Assembly (NCBI GenBank): GCA_942159475.1
Contig: OW804102.1
Span: forward strand, 28,216,873-28,280,872
DNA length: 64,000 nt
Reading direction: 5' to 3'
From: Sthenelais limicola
Taxonomy: Eukaryota; Annelida; Polychaeta; Phyllodocida; Sigalionidae
In this document: one piece after another, positions 1-8,772 of the stretch
Layout: each line of letters starts with the position of its first letter
Position numbering within the stretch: position 1 is the first letter of the stretch
Made by a program: the position numbers and the translations under genes
Notes under the pieces: generated by a model
The model's database searches: none
What the model saw: only the letters and a program-made list of their open reading frames with translations
Told to the model about the DNA's origin: nothing

Positions 1-1680
1 ATCAGAAATGATAAAGAGAGAGGAGTGGCAGTTAAATAGTGACTTCTCGGTCAGCCTTATTCAATAAACAGGTAAGAAAAAAAAGAAAAGATTCTCTTCC
101 TGCACTGCTTGTGCAGTGAATTGTTCTGCTTGAATATTGCGCGGTGTTGAGTCATGTGACTAGCCCGGCAAGTCATGTGATGGCCGTAAAAATGGGCGGA
201 GTCTCTCTACCAGTTATATACCTATAACTACGTTCATAGGTTATCATATACCAGATTCGTTCTTTAGTCGGGATACATTATCCAGGGCCGTCATTCCCAC
301 CACAGCACATTTCAGGAACCTCTGGCGCGTTTGACTGAGTACCTCATGTTTGTCATGAACCGTTTACATCAAGCGTAGTGCACCCTTTGAAACATAAAAC
401 ATTTCATCATTATCATCTTTAGTCTTTGAACATAATGGAATTGAACAATTCCAGATTTAATTTGAATTTCTCATACATCCATTAAGAGATTTGCAAATAC
501 CATTTAGAAATGGAGCCGTTTTTACAGCGCTGGAACTCATCCCGTATTTGAAATATTGAAATTGCAAGATAGTGGGCTGATCGGCGCTGGAATTGATAAA
601 AAGGGTTAAAGTGTCTCCGAAATTATAGCATTTTTAGCTGGAGAAGCGTGTCAAATTGAGCCATTTGATCTGGTGTTTTTTTCTCTCTAATGGCCGCATT
701 TAGAGAAGGTGCTGAGGCATGTGGCAGAAGTCAAACAGGCCCCTAAGCCTTTAGATGGATTGAAAAGAGCTAATAGGCCCATCGCCATAATACTAGATTA
801 GGTTCAGATGACAGCCATTCACAGGGGGACAATGGGCGTGGGAAAAAAGCAATTAACCGTGGGAATTAGGGGCGTCTCCATCAATAGCCTGGGGATGGGT
901 GAGAGGGGAAAGGATGGGGCAAACATGATTCATCAGGTATTCTTGAAAGTATCAATTTGTAAGGAACTGTAGGAGCCTGGTGAGGGAAAAGGCAGTTATG
1001 GTTAAAGAACACAGGATACAGTGTTTCTTTTCAGTTCAGTTTCAAGTTTCAGAATAATTTCCTCACAACATTGTTTAGAAACAACTGCCTTCAAAGTATT
1101 TAATATTAAACAAGGTCAACGATTATAATCTATTCCACATCTGAAGCACTGCTCGTAAAGGACAACATGTTTGCATCATATTTTTTTTCTTTCTCTTGAA
1201 TTATAGGCCATGACATTTAACAAGGTTCATATGTAAATACGCTGAGTCCTTCAAGGATACATTTTAAGCGTTGCCTATGAAATAATTTTCACTCTTTCTA
1301 CATTCAACACAATAAAGTTTATAATACATCACAAACATTCAATAATTCAGCAATATATATCCCGCAGACACTGTTTCAACTCTGGAAAAAGCATCTTGCA
1401 ATGCTGTTTTTCAAAGCTACATTTTCTATTTGTGTTCCACTTTTTTCCATCCCTTTAAAGTCATTTGAGGATTCTGTCAGGGGTTTTTTGCTACAGGGCT
1501 TCTAAAACGACCTTGTTTGTATTTGGAGGACCTGTCCGAATCCATTCTTGCGAATATTTGACTTGTTATCGTTCACCGGTGGCCGTTTTTGCTCGGCTGT
1601 TTTTGCTTCAAATTCATGCATCAACATATAACAGCAGCAGAATATTGATAAATCATCTATAGGGAGATTTAGTAACCAAA
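1..1680. other. Non-coding DNA, no element recognised
   Basis: No supported gene. Open frames here are short and lack any family signature. The part from about 560 to 960 is less AT-rich and less repetitive than its surroundings and holds a TGACAG and two CAATTA-type motifs. It could be single-copy regulatory DNA, but nothing in the sequence alone proves this. Confidence 0.4.
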
Positions 1681-1803
1681 ACGATTCAAACAATCTGTTT
1701 AGTTATGTTAAATTGAATTTTGTATCTCATTTTTGGCTTAATTTCGGGTTATTTGGGAGGATTGGGGAAGGCAAATTGTACATTTTCTGGTGATTTCACC
1801 CAT
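1681..1803 (+). mobile_element. MITE family A, 3' part only (A1)
   Basis: Matches the second half of family A, from the AATCTGTTTAGTTATGTT segment to the terminal inverted repeat AAATTGTACATTTTCTGG followed by TGATTTCACCC. The first half is missing. Its terminus is the TTTCACCC variant, not the ATCTGACCC variant. Confidence 0.7.
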
Positions 1804-2410
1804 AAAGGTAGTGCAGGGTTGGGTGGTAGTAGCCTATAGCGAATAGGGGCATGTTGTTACGGTTGTTTCAATTCTAAAAATGCAAGTAGTTTTAGAACAC
1901 AATTCTTAAACTTTGCAATCTTCACAGTTGTTCAAGCATCTATCATGGAATAGTTATACGATAGGAATCAATATAGATTAAGTTTGTCATAGATTTCCAT
2001 GAATTTCCGTTGTTGGCTCACGGTTTCCATACCCTTCTTACACTGCTGCCTGCGTTGTGAAACCATTTCCACATACTACTCTCACCATCAGTATAGCTTA
2101 CTTATAACCACTTCTCCACTTTTCAGGCTGCATGATGAAGGCTGACACTGTCCCTCCATAAGTCCATGAATATGTAATTTTCTAATTATTACCTCCCGTG
2201 GGTATAATCAGGATAGGAATCAAGATAGAATAAATATGTTGCAGGGAGGGTGTCAATGTATTGTACCAATCCAGCGTCTTACAATTACCCTCTCTAGGTA
2301 ATAAGTGATGTGTTGCAGTCATAGTTTTTTTTAACTGATTTTTATTCAGGTTCCATTGAGGCATATGCCAGGGGAAATATAGGGTATATAAATATGGATA
2401 AGCTTTCACA
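1804..2410. other. Non-coding DNA, nothing recognised
   Basis: No gene, repeat family or structured motif was recognised here. Short open frames show no family signature. Confidence 0.4.
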
Positions 2411-2700
2411 ATATCATGAGTCGCAAGTCGCAAAATTTATGTTTTTCAATGCGTTTTATGCGTTTTAAGCGTTCACAAGATGTCTTCATGGTAATGTTTT
2501 CATTATTGAGGTGCATAACCCTGTTTGTAGCGTGGATGCATTTACCAAATTTCAAGACTGTGTATTAAATATAGTCATGCATTTCCGAGGTCATCTTATA
2601 GAGTATATTTAGCTCCCTTAGTAATGAATGTCAACCCAGATATATTGCAAACTTCTTTTTCAAAAATAAAGATACCAAACTTAGAATCTAGAAGTACTTA
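2411..2700. repeat. Repeat family B copy (B1)
   Basis: Begins with ATGAGTCGCAAGTCGCAAAA, the family B terminus, followed by diverged interior. The 2560-2700 stretch matches the family interior in the opposite sense (ACCAAATTTCAAGACTGTGT; CTTATAGAGTATATTTAGCT). Related copies lie near 23741, 38697, 51463, 56395 and 57033. Confidence 0.55.
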
Positions 2701-2886
2701 TTAGTTGCCTACTATATATCAAATATATGCTTAATTAATGCTATTCTTAATTATTCCATAATCAGACATAAAGCTACTTCAACTTCGGTACCTTTGCATA
2801 TTTTAAAGTCAGATGACGTATATAGGGTCTTGGTATAACTCATTAATTAACACTGTTATCCGCGAAATACACGATATCCTAAATAA

Positions 2887-2995
2887 AGGGCCTGGTGCAC
2901 TAAGCCGATTCTCATGCGATTCTCACAGAATTTAGTGCAAAAGAGACCTCTGCGGCGCAAAATCTTATGAGAATCGGCTTGGTGGACTAGGCCCT
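2887..2995. mobile_element. MITE family C (C1), Harbinger-like
   Basis: A 109-bp near-palindrome. It starts AGGGCCTGGTGCACTAAGCC and ends with the reverse complement of the same motif, with GGCGCAAAAT inside. Flanks are TAA and TTA, an imperfect 3-bp target duplication. Three more copies lie at 20052, 43494 and 63448. Confidence 0.75.
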
Positions 2996-3659
2996 TTACA
3001 ATGATAACTCATGGTGGTAAATAATAGATTCAGAATCAAATAACACACACGTTGTTGATTAGTTCTTCAATTGGTGTCGCTCTACAATTATGATAAATGC
3101 GATATATATTCAACTTAGATTTTTTCATTGTTCCTGGAACACGTCACAAATTACAGTTAAAACCTCACTTTCATGATTGCTTACGATTTTATTAGATAAA
3201 GTAATATCTTATGTTGTAATACTTATAAAATACTTGTAAAATGTATCCGCGGGAAAATAAATACGTTTACAGAAACAAGTACATCACCCTGACCCAGACC
3301 TCCGTCACTACGTCATTATGACGTGATTAACGTCATATTAACCCAGTTTATTACAGAAATAAAGGAACAATGAATGAATAATTAATTAGTCTTTAATCTA
3401 GTCAGTAATCCCCTCCGTTTCTATAGAGTGTATCTAAAGTAATTAATCCCACGGCATCATAATTAACATTGATTACTAATTACAGGCGGGGTGCCTATCT
3501 GGCTTGGTTAGTGCACATAGTAACTCCCTCCTGGGTGTGATAAGGTGGGTGGTATCAGTACCAGCCGCCTGATAAGCAAAGGCTCATCCCAGACTCTGTA
3601 AATAAGATGGCTCAAGCTGGAATGGAGTCAGCAGTTGGAACACATTAAGTCTGGGTAAT
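2996..3659. other. Non-coding DNA with a TAAT-rich cluster
   Basis: No gene seen. Between about 3380 and 3490 there are many TAAT cores, including TAATCC at 3406-3411 and 3444-3449 and ATTAATTAG near 3382. Such clusters occur in homeodomain-bound enhancers, but also by chance in AT-rich DNA. Confidence 0.3.
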
Positions 3660-3903
3660 AGCAGAACTCCACTATAGGTAAAAAACGGCGCCAACAGGCA
3701 AAATTCGTCGCCGACATTTCTAAAAATTCGGAAAATTCGACATGACTAAAAATTCTAGTGGATGAGGGGGTAAAATAGGTTGTCGGCAACACATTTATTT
3801 GTTGCCAACAATGGCAAAATATCTAACTTGATCAGATATTTCGTCGCAAAAAAATTGTCGCAGCCGTTTTTGGCCGTTTTTCCCATAGTGGAGTTCCTGC
3901 ATT
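3660..3903. mobile_element. MITE G with terminal inverted repeats
   Basis: About 244 bp with inverted ends. The left end reads AGAACTCCACTATAGG then TAAAAAACGG; the right end, read backwards, is GGAACTCCACTATGGG then AAAAACGG. The interior is AT-rich and non-coding. It directly precedes the first G-rich minisatellite array. The target duplication is unclear because the flanks extend the palindrome. Only one copy was seen here. Confidence 0.65.
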
Positions 3904-3934
3904 ATGCACTTGTTATCAGTAGAGCATTGTATCA

Positions 3935-4135
3935 TGGGGATGTGGGGATGTGGGGATGTGGGGGTGTGGGGGTGTGTGGGGGTGGGGGGTGGGGGGGTGG
4001 GGGGGTGGGCGTGGGGGGGGGTGGGGGGTGGATGTGGGGATGTGGGGATGTGGGGGTGTGGGGATGTGTGGATGTGGGGGTGTGGGGTAGTGGGGGTGTG
4101 GGGGTGTGTGGATGTGTGGATGTGTGGATGTGGGG
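3935..4135 (+). repeat. G-rich minisatellite, array 1
   Basis: Degenerate array of GTGGGGAT and GTGGGGGT units on the plus strand. The same array type recurs at 9348-10199 and 14241-15109. It lies next to the 3' end of the minus-strand PLE, with about 70 bp between the array and the T-run. The long frames across it on both strands are by-products of the repeat and are not genes. Confidence 0.9.
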
Positions 4136-4205
4136 TTTGTTAGTATGTTTGCACTGGCAACAGGTTCTAACTCATTATTTCTTTGGGGATGTAGAAATAT
4201 AATAC

Positions 4206-4231
4206 TTTTTTTTTTTTTTTTTTTTTTTTTT
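4206..4231 (-). other. Poly(A) tract at the 3' end of the PLE
   Basis: A run of 26 T on the plus strand, which is poly(A) on the coding strand, about 110 bp after the ORF2 stop. This looks like the reverse-transcribed tail of the element and sets its probable 3' boundary. Beyond it come about 70 bp of unclear origin, then the G-rich array. Confidence 0.7.
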
Positions 4232-4343
4232 ATCGGAGAACTGATTTTGAGTTTTTTCCGAATCAACAAAACTGCAGCATTAGCTGGCAGTTCTGCATTG
4301 TTTTGTGCCGTAGGAATGAAAATAGGGTATAAATCTATCAATT

Positions 4344-6608
4344 TCAGCTGAGTTTAGATGAAACTAACATATTACTGATATTTGGGTTTCTTCTGTATCC
4401 AAAGACTAGCTCATCTCTAAAATGTCCACGATATAAGTTTTGCAGGTTTTGGTATGTGTTTTTAACAATTTCGGTGATTTTTGTGGAGGTTGCATTATAT
4501 ATTGTGACAAAGGCAATAGTTCCCATTTCTGTCAATTTTATGTTCATTCCATTAGGTTCGACAGTGTTGAGTGCCTGTATCCATTTCCCTTCAATTTGTA
4601 ATCTTTTTTTATGTTTTTTTTCGTCTGACCCTTGTTCTAATATTTGTTCTATTGGGTAAATTACCATATTTTCCTCTGCAGTATGGAATATATCATTGAA
4701 ATGTTCAGCAACTGGTTTTTTCTGTTCAGACCGAATATCATGAAGGTGGCCTTGTAACCTCTGACGTAATGAATTTGAGGTTTCCCCTACATAGTATTCT
4801 TTGCATTTAATGCATTCAATGATGTAGATGATATTTTTGGAATTACATGTTATTTTGCCGATAATGGGGTAAGAAAGTTGGCCATGTTGGATTTCTGATG
4901 TCTGTTTAAGCCATAGACAACATTCACATCGTGGTTTGCCACACTTGAGGGATGCCCCATAGGGCCATTCCTCTCCTGTGATGTAGTTTAGTTTGTAAAG
5001 GGTTTCTGCTTTGATTTTTCTAAGAAATCTGGCCGAATAATGCCTTTTCTTTCTGAGGGTCTTGAAGAGTATAGAGCAAGCTTCTTCGAAATCAGGGGTG
5101 TTGTTGCAAATTTTATGGAATCGCGTTATTTGTGATTTTAGAATACCTCTAAATGTATGACGGGGATGGAATGATTCTTTGTGTAATAGTTCATGGGTGT
5201 CAGTGGGTTTGAAATATACTTTTGTGTCAAGAATCTCTTCGTTTTCATATCTTGATCCTTTGAATATTGTAACATCAAGGAAATCTACTCTTTTAGCATT
5301 GATTGTGTGTTTTAGTTTGATTGAAGGACTGTGGTTGTTCAAGAGCTCGAGAAATTCTAGAAATTCTTGCTCTGAGTGTGTCCAAACAAGGAAGATGTCG
5401 TCCAGAAATCTATAATATACTAGGGGAAGTTTATCTGCTTTTTCCAGTACTTCTTCCTCAAATTGAGCCATATATATGTTTGCGTAATTTGGAGCAAATT
5501 TCTTTCCCATGGCTGTGCCTGAAATCTGTAAATACCATTCATCATCAAACTGAAAGTCATTATTTTTTAGAGAGAGTTCTAATAGGTCTAGGATAGCTTC
5601 ATCTGGTCTGAGTACTTTAGGGTGTTTCCTGAAGATGTTTTCTATAGAAGTAAGGCCATCGTCTATTGGTATGTTGGTGTAAAGGGAGTCCACATCTAAG
5701 GTTATCAGTAAGGAGTTTGCGGGAACTTTTTGTTCTTGCAATTTTTCCAGAAAATCCCAAGTGTCTTTTATGTAGGAAGGATGAATGGTGGCCAGTGGTT
5801 TCAGAAAATGGTCAATGTATTCCGATACTCTATATGATTCACTATTACAGTCTGAAATTATGGGCCTTCCAGGAGGCATTCTGTTGGGAATCGTCCATTT
5901 ATCTAGATCTTTGTGGATTTTTGGTAAGAGGTAGAACAGTCGTGGTCTTGGATTATCTGGTGGTTTTAGGTAATTTATCTGCTTTTGTTTTAGATAGAGG
6001 TTCCCTCGACCTAATTGGGTAAGAATTTCATTAATTTTCTTGGCTGTTTCAGGATAAATAGGTTTGTCTATTTTTGTGTAAAATTTGGAATCATTTAGCT
6101 GTCTTTTTGCTTCTTTTATGTAGTCAGATTTTCTCATTATGACTGTTGCTGACCCTTTGTCTGCTTTTTTGATTACCAAGTGGTTTTTGCCTCTTAGGCT
6201 TCGTAATGCTCCAATTTGGTTTCTTGGCAGATTGGGTTTGTTTTTCTGAATCGGGGTATCTTTTATTGATTTTGTCATGTCTTGCAAAGTTTGTTGGATC
6301 TCGTCCGGAATGAATTTCTCAGGTGGAGACCATGAAGATTTTTCAACAAAGGGTAGTTTTTCATATTTTGAGTTCTTATAGAACTGTTTATAAAAATATT
6401 GGATTTTGATTTTCCTTGAGAAGTTATCAACATCAGTCATTATTTTGTCCTTGTCTGTAAACTTAGGTGTTGGGACGAAATTTAGGCCCTTTGCCAAAAT
6501 ATCTATTTCCTCTGGTTTTAATTCTTCATCAGATAGGTTGATGATACTAGAGCCTAATGTAAGTTGTCTTTGTGTTTCAGGTTCAATAGTGCCTTTCTGA
6601 CGTTTCAG
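4344..6608 (-). CDS. PLE ORF2: reverse transcriptase with GIY-YIG endonuclease
   Basis: Retroelement polymerase that copies its own RNA into DNA at a nick made by its endonuclease. Residues are numbered from the TTG codon at 6497. The PLE N-terminal motif KGLNFVPTP is at 3-11. KKADKGSATVI is near 110-120. RT motif A, LDVDSLYTNIP, is at 267-277, with GTAMGKKFAPNYANIY at 327-342. The catalytic YRFLDDIF is at 362-369. Then come Cys519, 524, 526 and 527, a zinc-knuckle-like cluster, and the GIY-YIG domain: IIY near 556-558, YYVGET 568-573, Arg578, Glu636 and PNGMN 648-652. The frame is fully open. It stays open upstream to 6608 with no ATG; the first ATG (6440) lies after KGLNFVPTP, so internal initiation would delete a conserved motif. 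The expected start is a -1 shift from ORF1 at 6608-6614. The CX-rich linker suggests a Neptune/Poseidon-like clade; the clade is inferred. Probably active or recently active. Confidence 0.93.
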   Translation of the reverse strand: MKRQKGTIEPETQRQLTLGSSIINLSDEELKPEEIDILAKGLNFVPTPKFTDKDKIMTDVDNFSRKIKIQYFYKQFYKNSKYEKLPFVEKSSWSPPEKFIPDEIQQTLQDMTKSIKDTPIQKNKPNLPRNQIGALRSLRGKNHLVIKKADKGSATVIMRKSDYIKEAKRQLNDSKFYTKIDKPIYPETAKKINEILTQLGRGNLYLKQKQINYLKPPDNPRPRLFYLLPKIHKDLDKWTIPNRMPPGRPIISDCNSESYRVSEYIDHFLKPLATIHPSYIKDTWDFLEKLQEQKVPANSLLITLDVDSLYTNIPIDDGLTSIENIFRKHPKVLRPDEAILDLLELSLKNNDFQFDDEWYLQISGTAMGKKFAPNYANIYMAQFEEEVLEKADKLPLVYYRFLDDIFLVWTHSEQEFLEFLELLNNHSPSIKLKHTINAKRVDFLDVTIFKGSRYENEEILDTKVYFKPTDTHELLHKESFHPRHTFRGILKSQITRFHKICNNTPDFEEACSILFKTLRKKRHYSARFLRKIKAETLYKLNYITGEEWPYGASLKCGKPRCECCLWLKQTSEIQHGQLSYPIIGKITCNSKNIIYIIECIKCKEYYVGETSNSLRQRLQGHLHDIRSEQKKPVAEHFNDIFHTAEENMVIYPIEQILEQGSDEKKHKKRLQIEGKWIQALNTVEPNGMNIKLTEMGTIAFVTIYNATSTKITEIVKNTYQNLQNLYRGHFRDELVFGYRRNPNISNMLVSSKLS

Positions 6609-8617
6609 TTTAAAAGACCAATGTGATGGAGCCAGTGGTTTAAGAGGTAGTTGGCAGTTTCCTCTGTCCAGTGAACCTGGTCTTTTGGTTTGAGTTTGAA
6701 TTTCGAACTCTCTATGCCAGGTAAGAGGTCTATAATTTTAGATCTCTGGATTCCTTCAGTTATACAAGATAGGTTTGAATTTTGAGTTTGTGAGAGTACC
6801 TGCTGGTCCCATTGGGGCAAAACGAACCACAGTTTGGCATTAGGGAATGCTCTCTCAGCCTGATTTACCATCCGTTTGAATTCTGGTACTACTGTTTTGG
6901 TTGGATGGTTGTCCCGGTCATTGATACCTACACTAATAATAACCGAATCCGGGTTTTGTCTGAGCTTGGTAGCCTTTCGAAAGAGTTCCGTCATATGTTG
7001 GAATTTTGCACCTGGATAACTCTGGATTTCCAGGTTCTCTACCCTTGATTTAGAGATTACAGACAGGTTAGAGTCGCCTATAATCAGGGTTTTTTCCGAA
7101 AGTGGAGTCAACTGCCAATCTTTATTTTTGTGAGCTGTGTTTTTGGCTCTGTTTGGAATAACCTCCTTTAGTGGATTTGGTGATGATGGAGGTGAAGATG
7201 TTAGGTCAATTGGCCGAATCTGACCTAAGGTGGCCGAAATTGGTGATATGGGTGAGCCCTGGATAGAAGGAGGGCGTGATCCCCTGGAGAAATTTGAGGG
7301 GCTGTTTTGTGGTGTAGTGAGTATGCTTTGACGGAGGGACATCAACAGTTTGCCAAATGTGTTGATGCCTTTATTGAATTTGCCTCCTGTGCCCCAATAG
7401 GGGTCTGGAACTGTGTGGATCAATTCCGATCCCTTTGATTTGATCAGTTCCTGCCTAAAGGTGTGATTTTGGGCGAATTTTAAATGCAGCAGGTCTGACA
7501 TAAGATTACGCCGAATTGAATTCCAGCTGCCGGCCTTCAGGTGTTTAGTCTGAGCTTTTGCTTCTACGGCCGTTTTTGAATCCAGAACAGCTTGGACGAT
7601 CCCCTGTTTGTCAAAATGGACCGCCTTCCTATATTGGTATGCATGTTCCAAGGATCTGAAAGTCATGCCATCCAATTCAAAATCAGCAGGGTAGAAGTTG
7701 GACAAGGGGTCTAAATGTCCTTTCACTACCCTTTCCTTTACTAAAGCAGGCCCTTTTGGTTGAACTGGGCTGGTTTTTGGTGTTGAGGGTTTTGGGGTTA
7801 AGCCCCTAGAATTTGGAGTGGTCAAAAGTGGTGGGGTTAGGCCCAATGATTTGGAAGAGGTTGAAGGTGGTGGGGTGAAGCCCCGTGATTTGGAAGAATT
7901 TGAAGGTGGTGGGGTGGACCCCCTTGATTTGGAAGAGTTTGAAGGTTGTGGGGTTAAGCCCCTGGATTGGAAAGAAGTTGAGGGTGGTGGGGTTAGGCCC
8001 CTTGATTTTGGAGTGTTTGATGCACTGGCAGTGGCCTGTGCATAGGTCTGAAGATGACCAACCCTGTTTTCCAAAGTGGGTGGTCCTGGTGGCGCCCCCT
8101 GTTGTTTTGAAGGGGCACTTTCCATTTCTGGGGTTTTAGCCAAATTCCCCATAATTCGTTGAAAATTATCCAAAATTGGCTGATCGAGCTTTGCCCTGAA
8201 GTTTTTACGGGCCCAAGAGATAGCCAGATGTTGAGCCCTTTTCATTTCCATAGGGTCAACCTGCATTAGGGAGAGTTTGGTCTGAATTTCCTCAATCTGT
8301 CTCCCATAATGTTCACAGAGGGTGGACGATGTTGTCCGAATCCACTCTGTGTTGTGATTTTGAAGAGCCTGCATTAGGTTTTGAGAGGGAATAGCAGGCT
8401 TGAAGAACTGATTTAGTTCTTTTAACTTTTTCTGGAAGCTTTTAGTCAAATTGCCTTCCATTTGATTTTGCATAATTTTCTCATGGTGTAGACACTGGAT
8501 AATTCGGAACTGGTCTTTCACCATGGAAGAGAATTTAGGGTCTGTGGCAATGGGCCCAGACTGATTTTGAGTTGGCCCATGTTTTCTGGGCCTTGGTCTA
8601 AAGTTAGATGGTTTCAT
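6605..8617 (-). CDS. PLE ORF1: NADAR domain plus SGNH/GDSL hydrolase
   Basis: A 670-residue protein in the ORF1 position of the PLE. Residues 1-160 are mostly helical and basic, perhaps for RNA binding or oligomerisation. About 204-285 hold six Pro/Ser repeats of the type SRGLTPPPSTS. Residues 299-432 form a NADAR (YbiA/DUF1768) domain: DPLSNFYP 303-310, FRSLEHAYQYRKA 320-332, and DPYWGTGGKFNKGINTFG 405-422. This superfamily acts on N-glycosidic bonds of ribose-phosphate, NAD or ADP-ribose-linked substrates. Residues 509-660 form an SGNH hydrolase: GDSN 514-517 with Ser516, GIND 564-567, and Asp646-x-x-His649. SGNH esterases are known in ORF1 of some CR1/L2-type LINEs. All key catalytic-block residues I can see are kept. 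The frame ends CTT TTA AAC TGA, which contains the slippery heptamer used to reach ORF2. The ATG at 8617 follows a leader with a TATA box. Confidence 0.88.
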   Translation of the reverse strand: MKPSNFRPRPRKHGPTQNQSGPIATDPKFSSMVKDQFRIIQCLHHEKIMQNQMEGNLTKSFQKKLKELNQFFKPAIPSQNLMQALQNHNTEWIRTTSSTLCEHYGRQIEEIQTKLSLMQVDPMEMKRAQHLAISWARKNFRAKLDQPILDNFQRIMGNLAKTPEMESAPSKQQGAPPGPPTLENRVGHLQTYAQATASASNTPKSRGLTPPPSTSFQSRGLTPQPSNSSKSRGSTPPPSNSSKSRGFTPPPSTSSKSLGLTPPLLTTPNSRGLTPKPSTPKTSPVQPKGPALVKERVVKGHLDPLSNFYPADFELDGMTFRSLEHAYQYRKAVHFDKQGIVQAVLDSKTAVEAKAQTKHLKAGSWNSIRRNLMSDLLHLKFAQNHTFRQELIKSKGSELIHTVPDPYWGTGGKFNKGINTFGKLLMSLRQSILTTPQNSPSNFSRGSRPPSIQGSPISPISATLGQIRPIDLTSSPPSSPNPLKEVIPNRAKNTAHKNKDWQLTPLSEKTLIIGDSNLSVISKSRVENLEIQSYPGAKFQHMTELFRKATKLRQNPDSVIISVGINDRDNHPTKTVVPEFKRMVNQAERAFPNAKLWFVLPQWDQQVLSQTQNSNLSCITEGIQRSKIIDLLPGIESSKFKLKPKDQVHWTEETANYLLNHWLHHIGLLN
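6608..6614 (-). promoter_or_regulatory. -1 ribosomal frameshift slippery heptamer U_UUA_AAC
   Basis: On the minus strand, zero-frame codons CTT TTA AAC TGA end ORF1. TTTAAAC is a canonical X_XXY_YYZ heptamer, in the correct phase and directly before the stop. Slipping one base back gives TTT AAA then CTG AAA CGT, which is the ORF2 frame and stays open to 4344. A small CTGA/TCAG hairpin follows at once. I could not identify a convincing pseudoknot by eye. Confidence 0.8.
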
Positions 8618-8699
8618 GCTGAGGTTGCATGAGGTTCTTAGTTCAAAAGAGTTTTGTCAAGGACAAGTGTAGTTTGCACTGCTGAATGGGCTAAATCGA

Positions 8700-8730
8700 T
8701 TTCGGCAGACAAGTGCCTTCTTCAGTAGCC
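8700..8730 (-). ncRNA. Hammerhead-ribozyme-like motif in PLE leader
   Basis: On the minus strand: GGCTA, CTGAAGA, a hairpin GGCA/TGCC, GAAA, a palindromic ATCGAT, then TAGCC. This follows type I hammerhead order: stem I GGCUA/UAGCC, core CUGANGA, stem II, GAA(A), very short stem III AUC/GAU, and U before the cleavage point. PLEs are known to carry hammerheads with very short stem III. One extra A lies between CUGAAGA and stem II, which may weaken or abolish cleavage. The outer UAGCC extends a few bases beyond this range. Confidence 0.5.
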
Positions 8731-8765
8731 AGAAGTGATCTGATGACTCCTGACTTGGACCCCCC

Positions 8766-8772
8766 ATTTATA
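8766..8772 (-). promoter_or_regulatory. TATA box of the PLE
   Basis: AGTATAAATGGGG on the minus strand. A start site about 30 bp downstream, near 8740, would place the hammerhead-like motif close to the RNA 5' end and leave about 120 nt before the ORF1 ATG. Position and sequence are seen; promoter activity is inferred. Confidence 0.45.

Noticed and set aside
3935..4135. Telomeric repeat
   Set aside because: The unit is GTGGGGAT/GTGGGGGT, not TTAGGG or a known telomere variant, and arrays lie inside unrelated DNA.
4344..6440. ORF2 starting at its first ATG (6440)
   Set aside because: This would drop the conserved PLE motif KGLNFVPTP, which lies upstream in the same open frame; the frameshift start explains the frame better.
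8737..8743. Plus-strand CTGATGA as a hammerhead core
   Set aside because: No stem II followed by GAAA is found downstream on that strand; the minus-strand motif fits much better.
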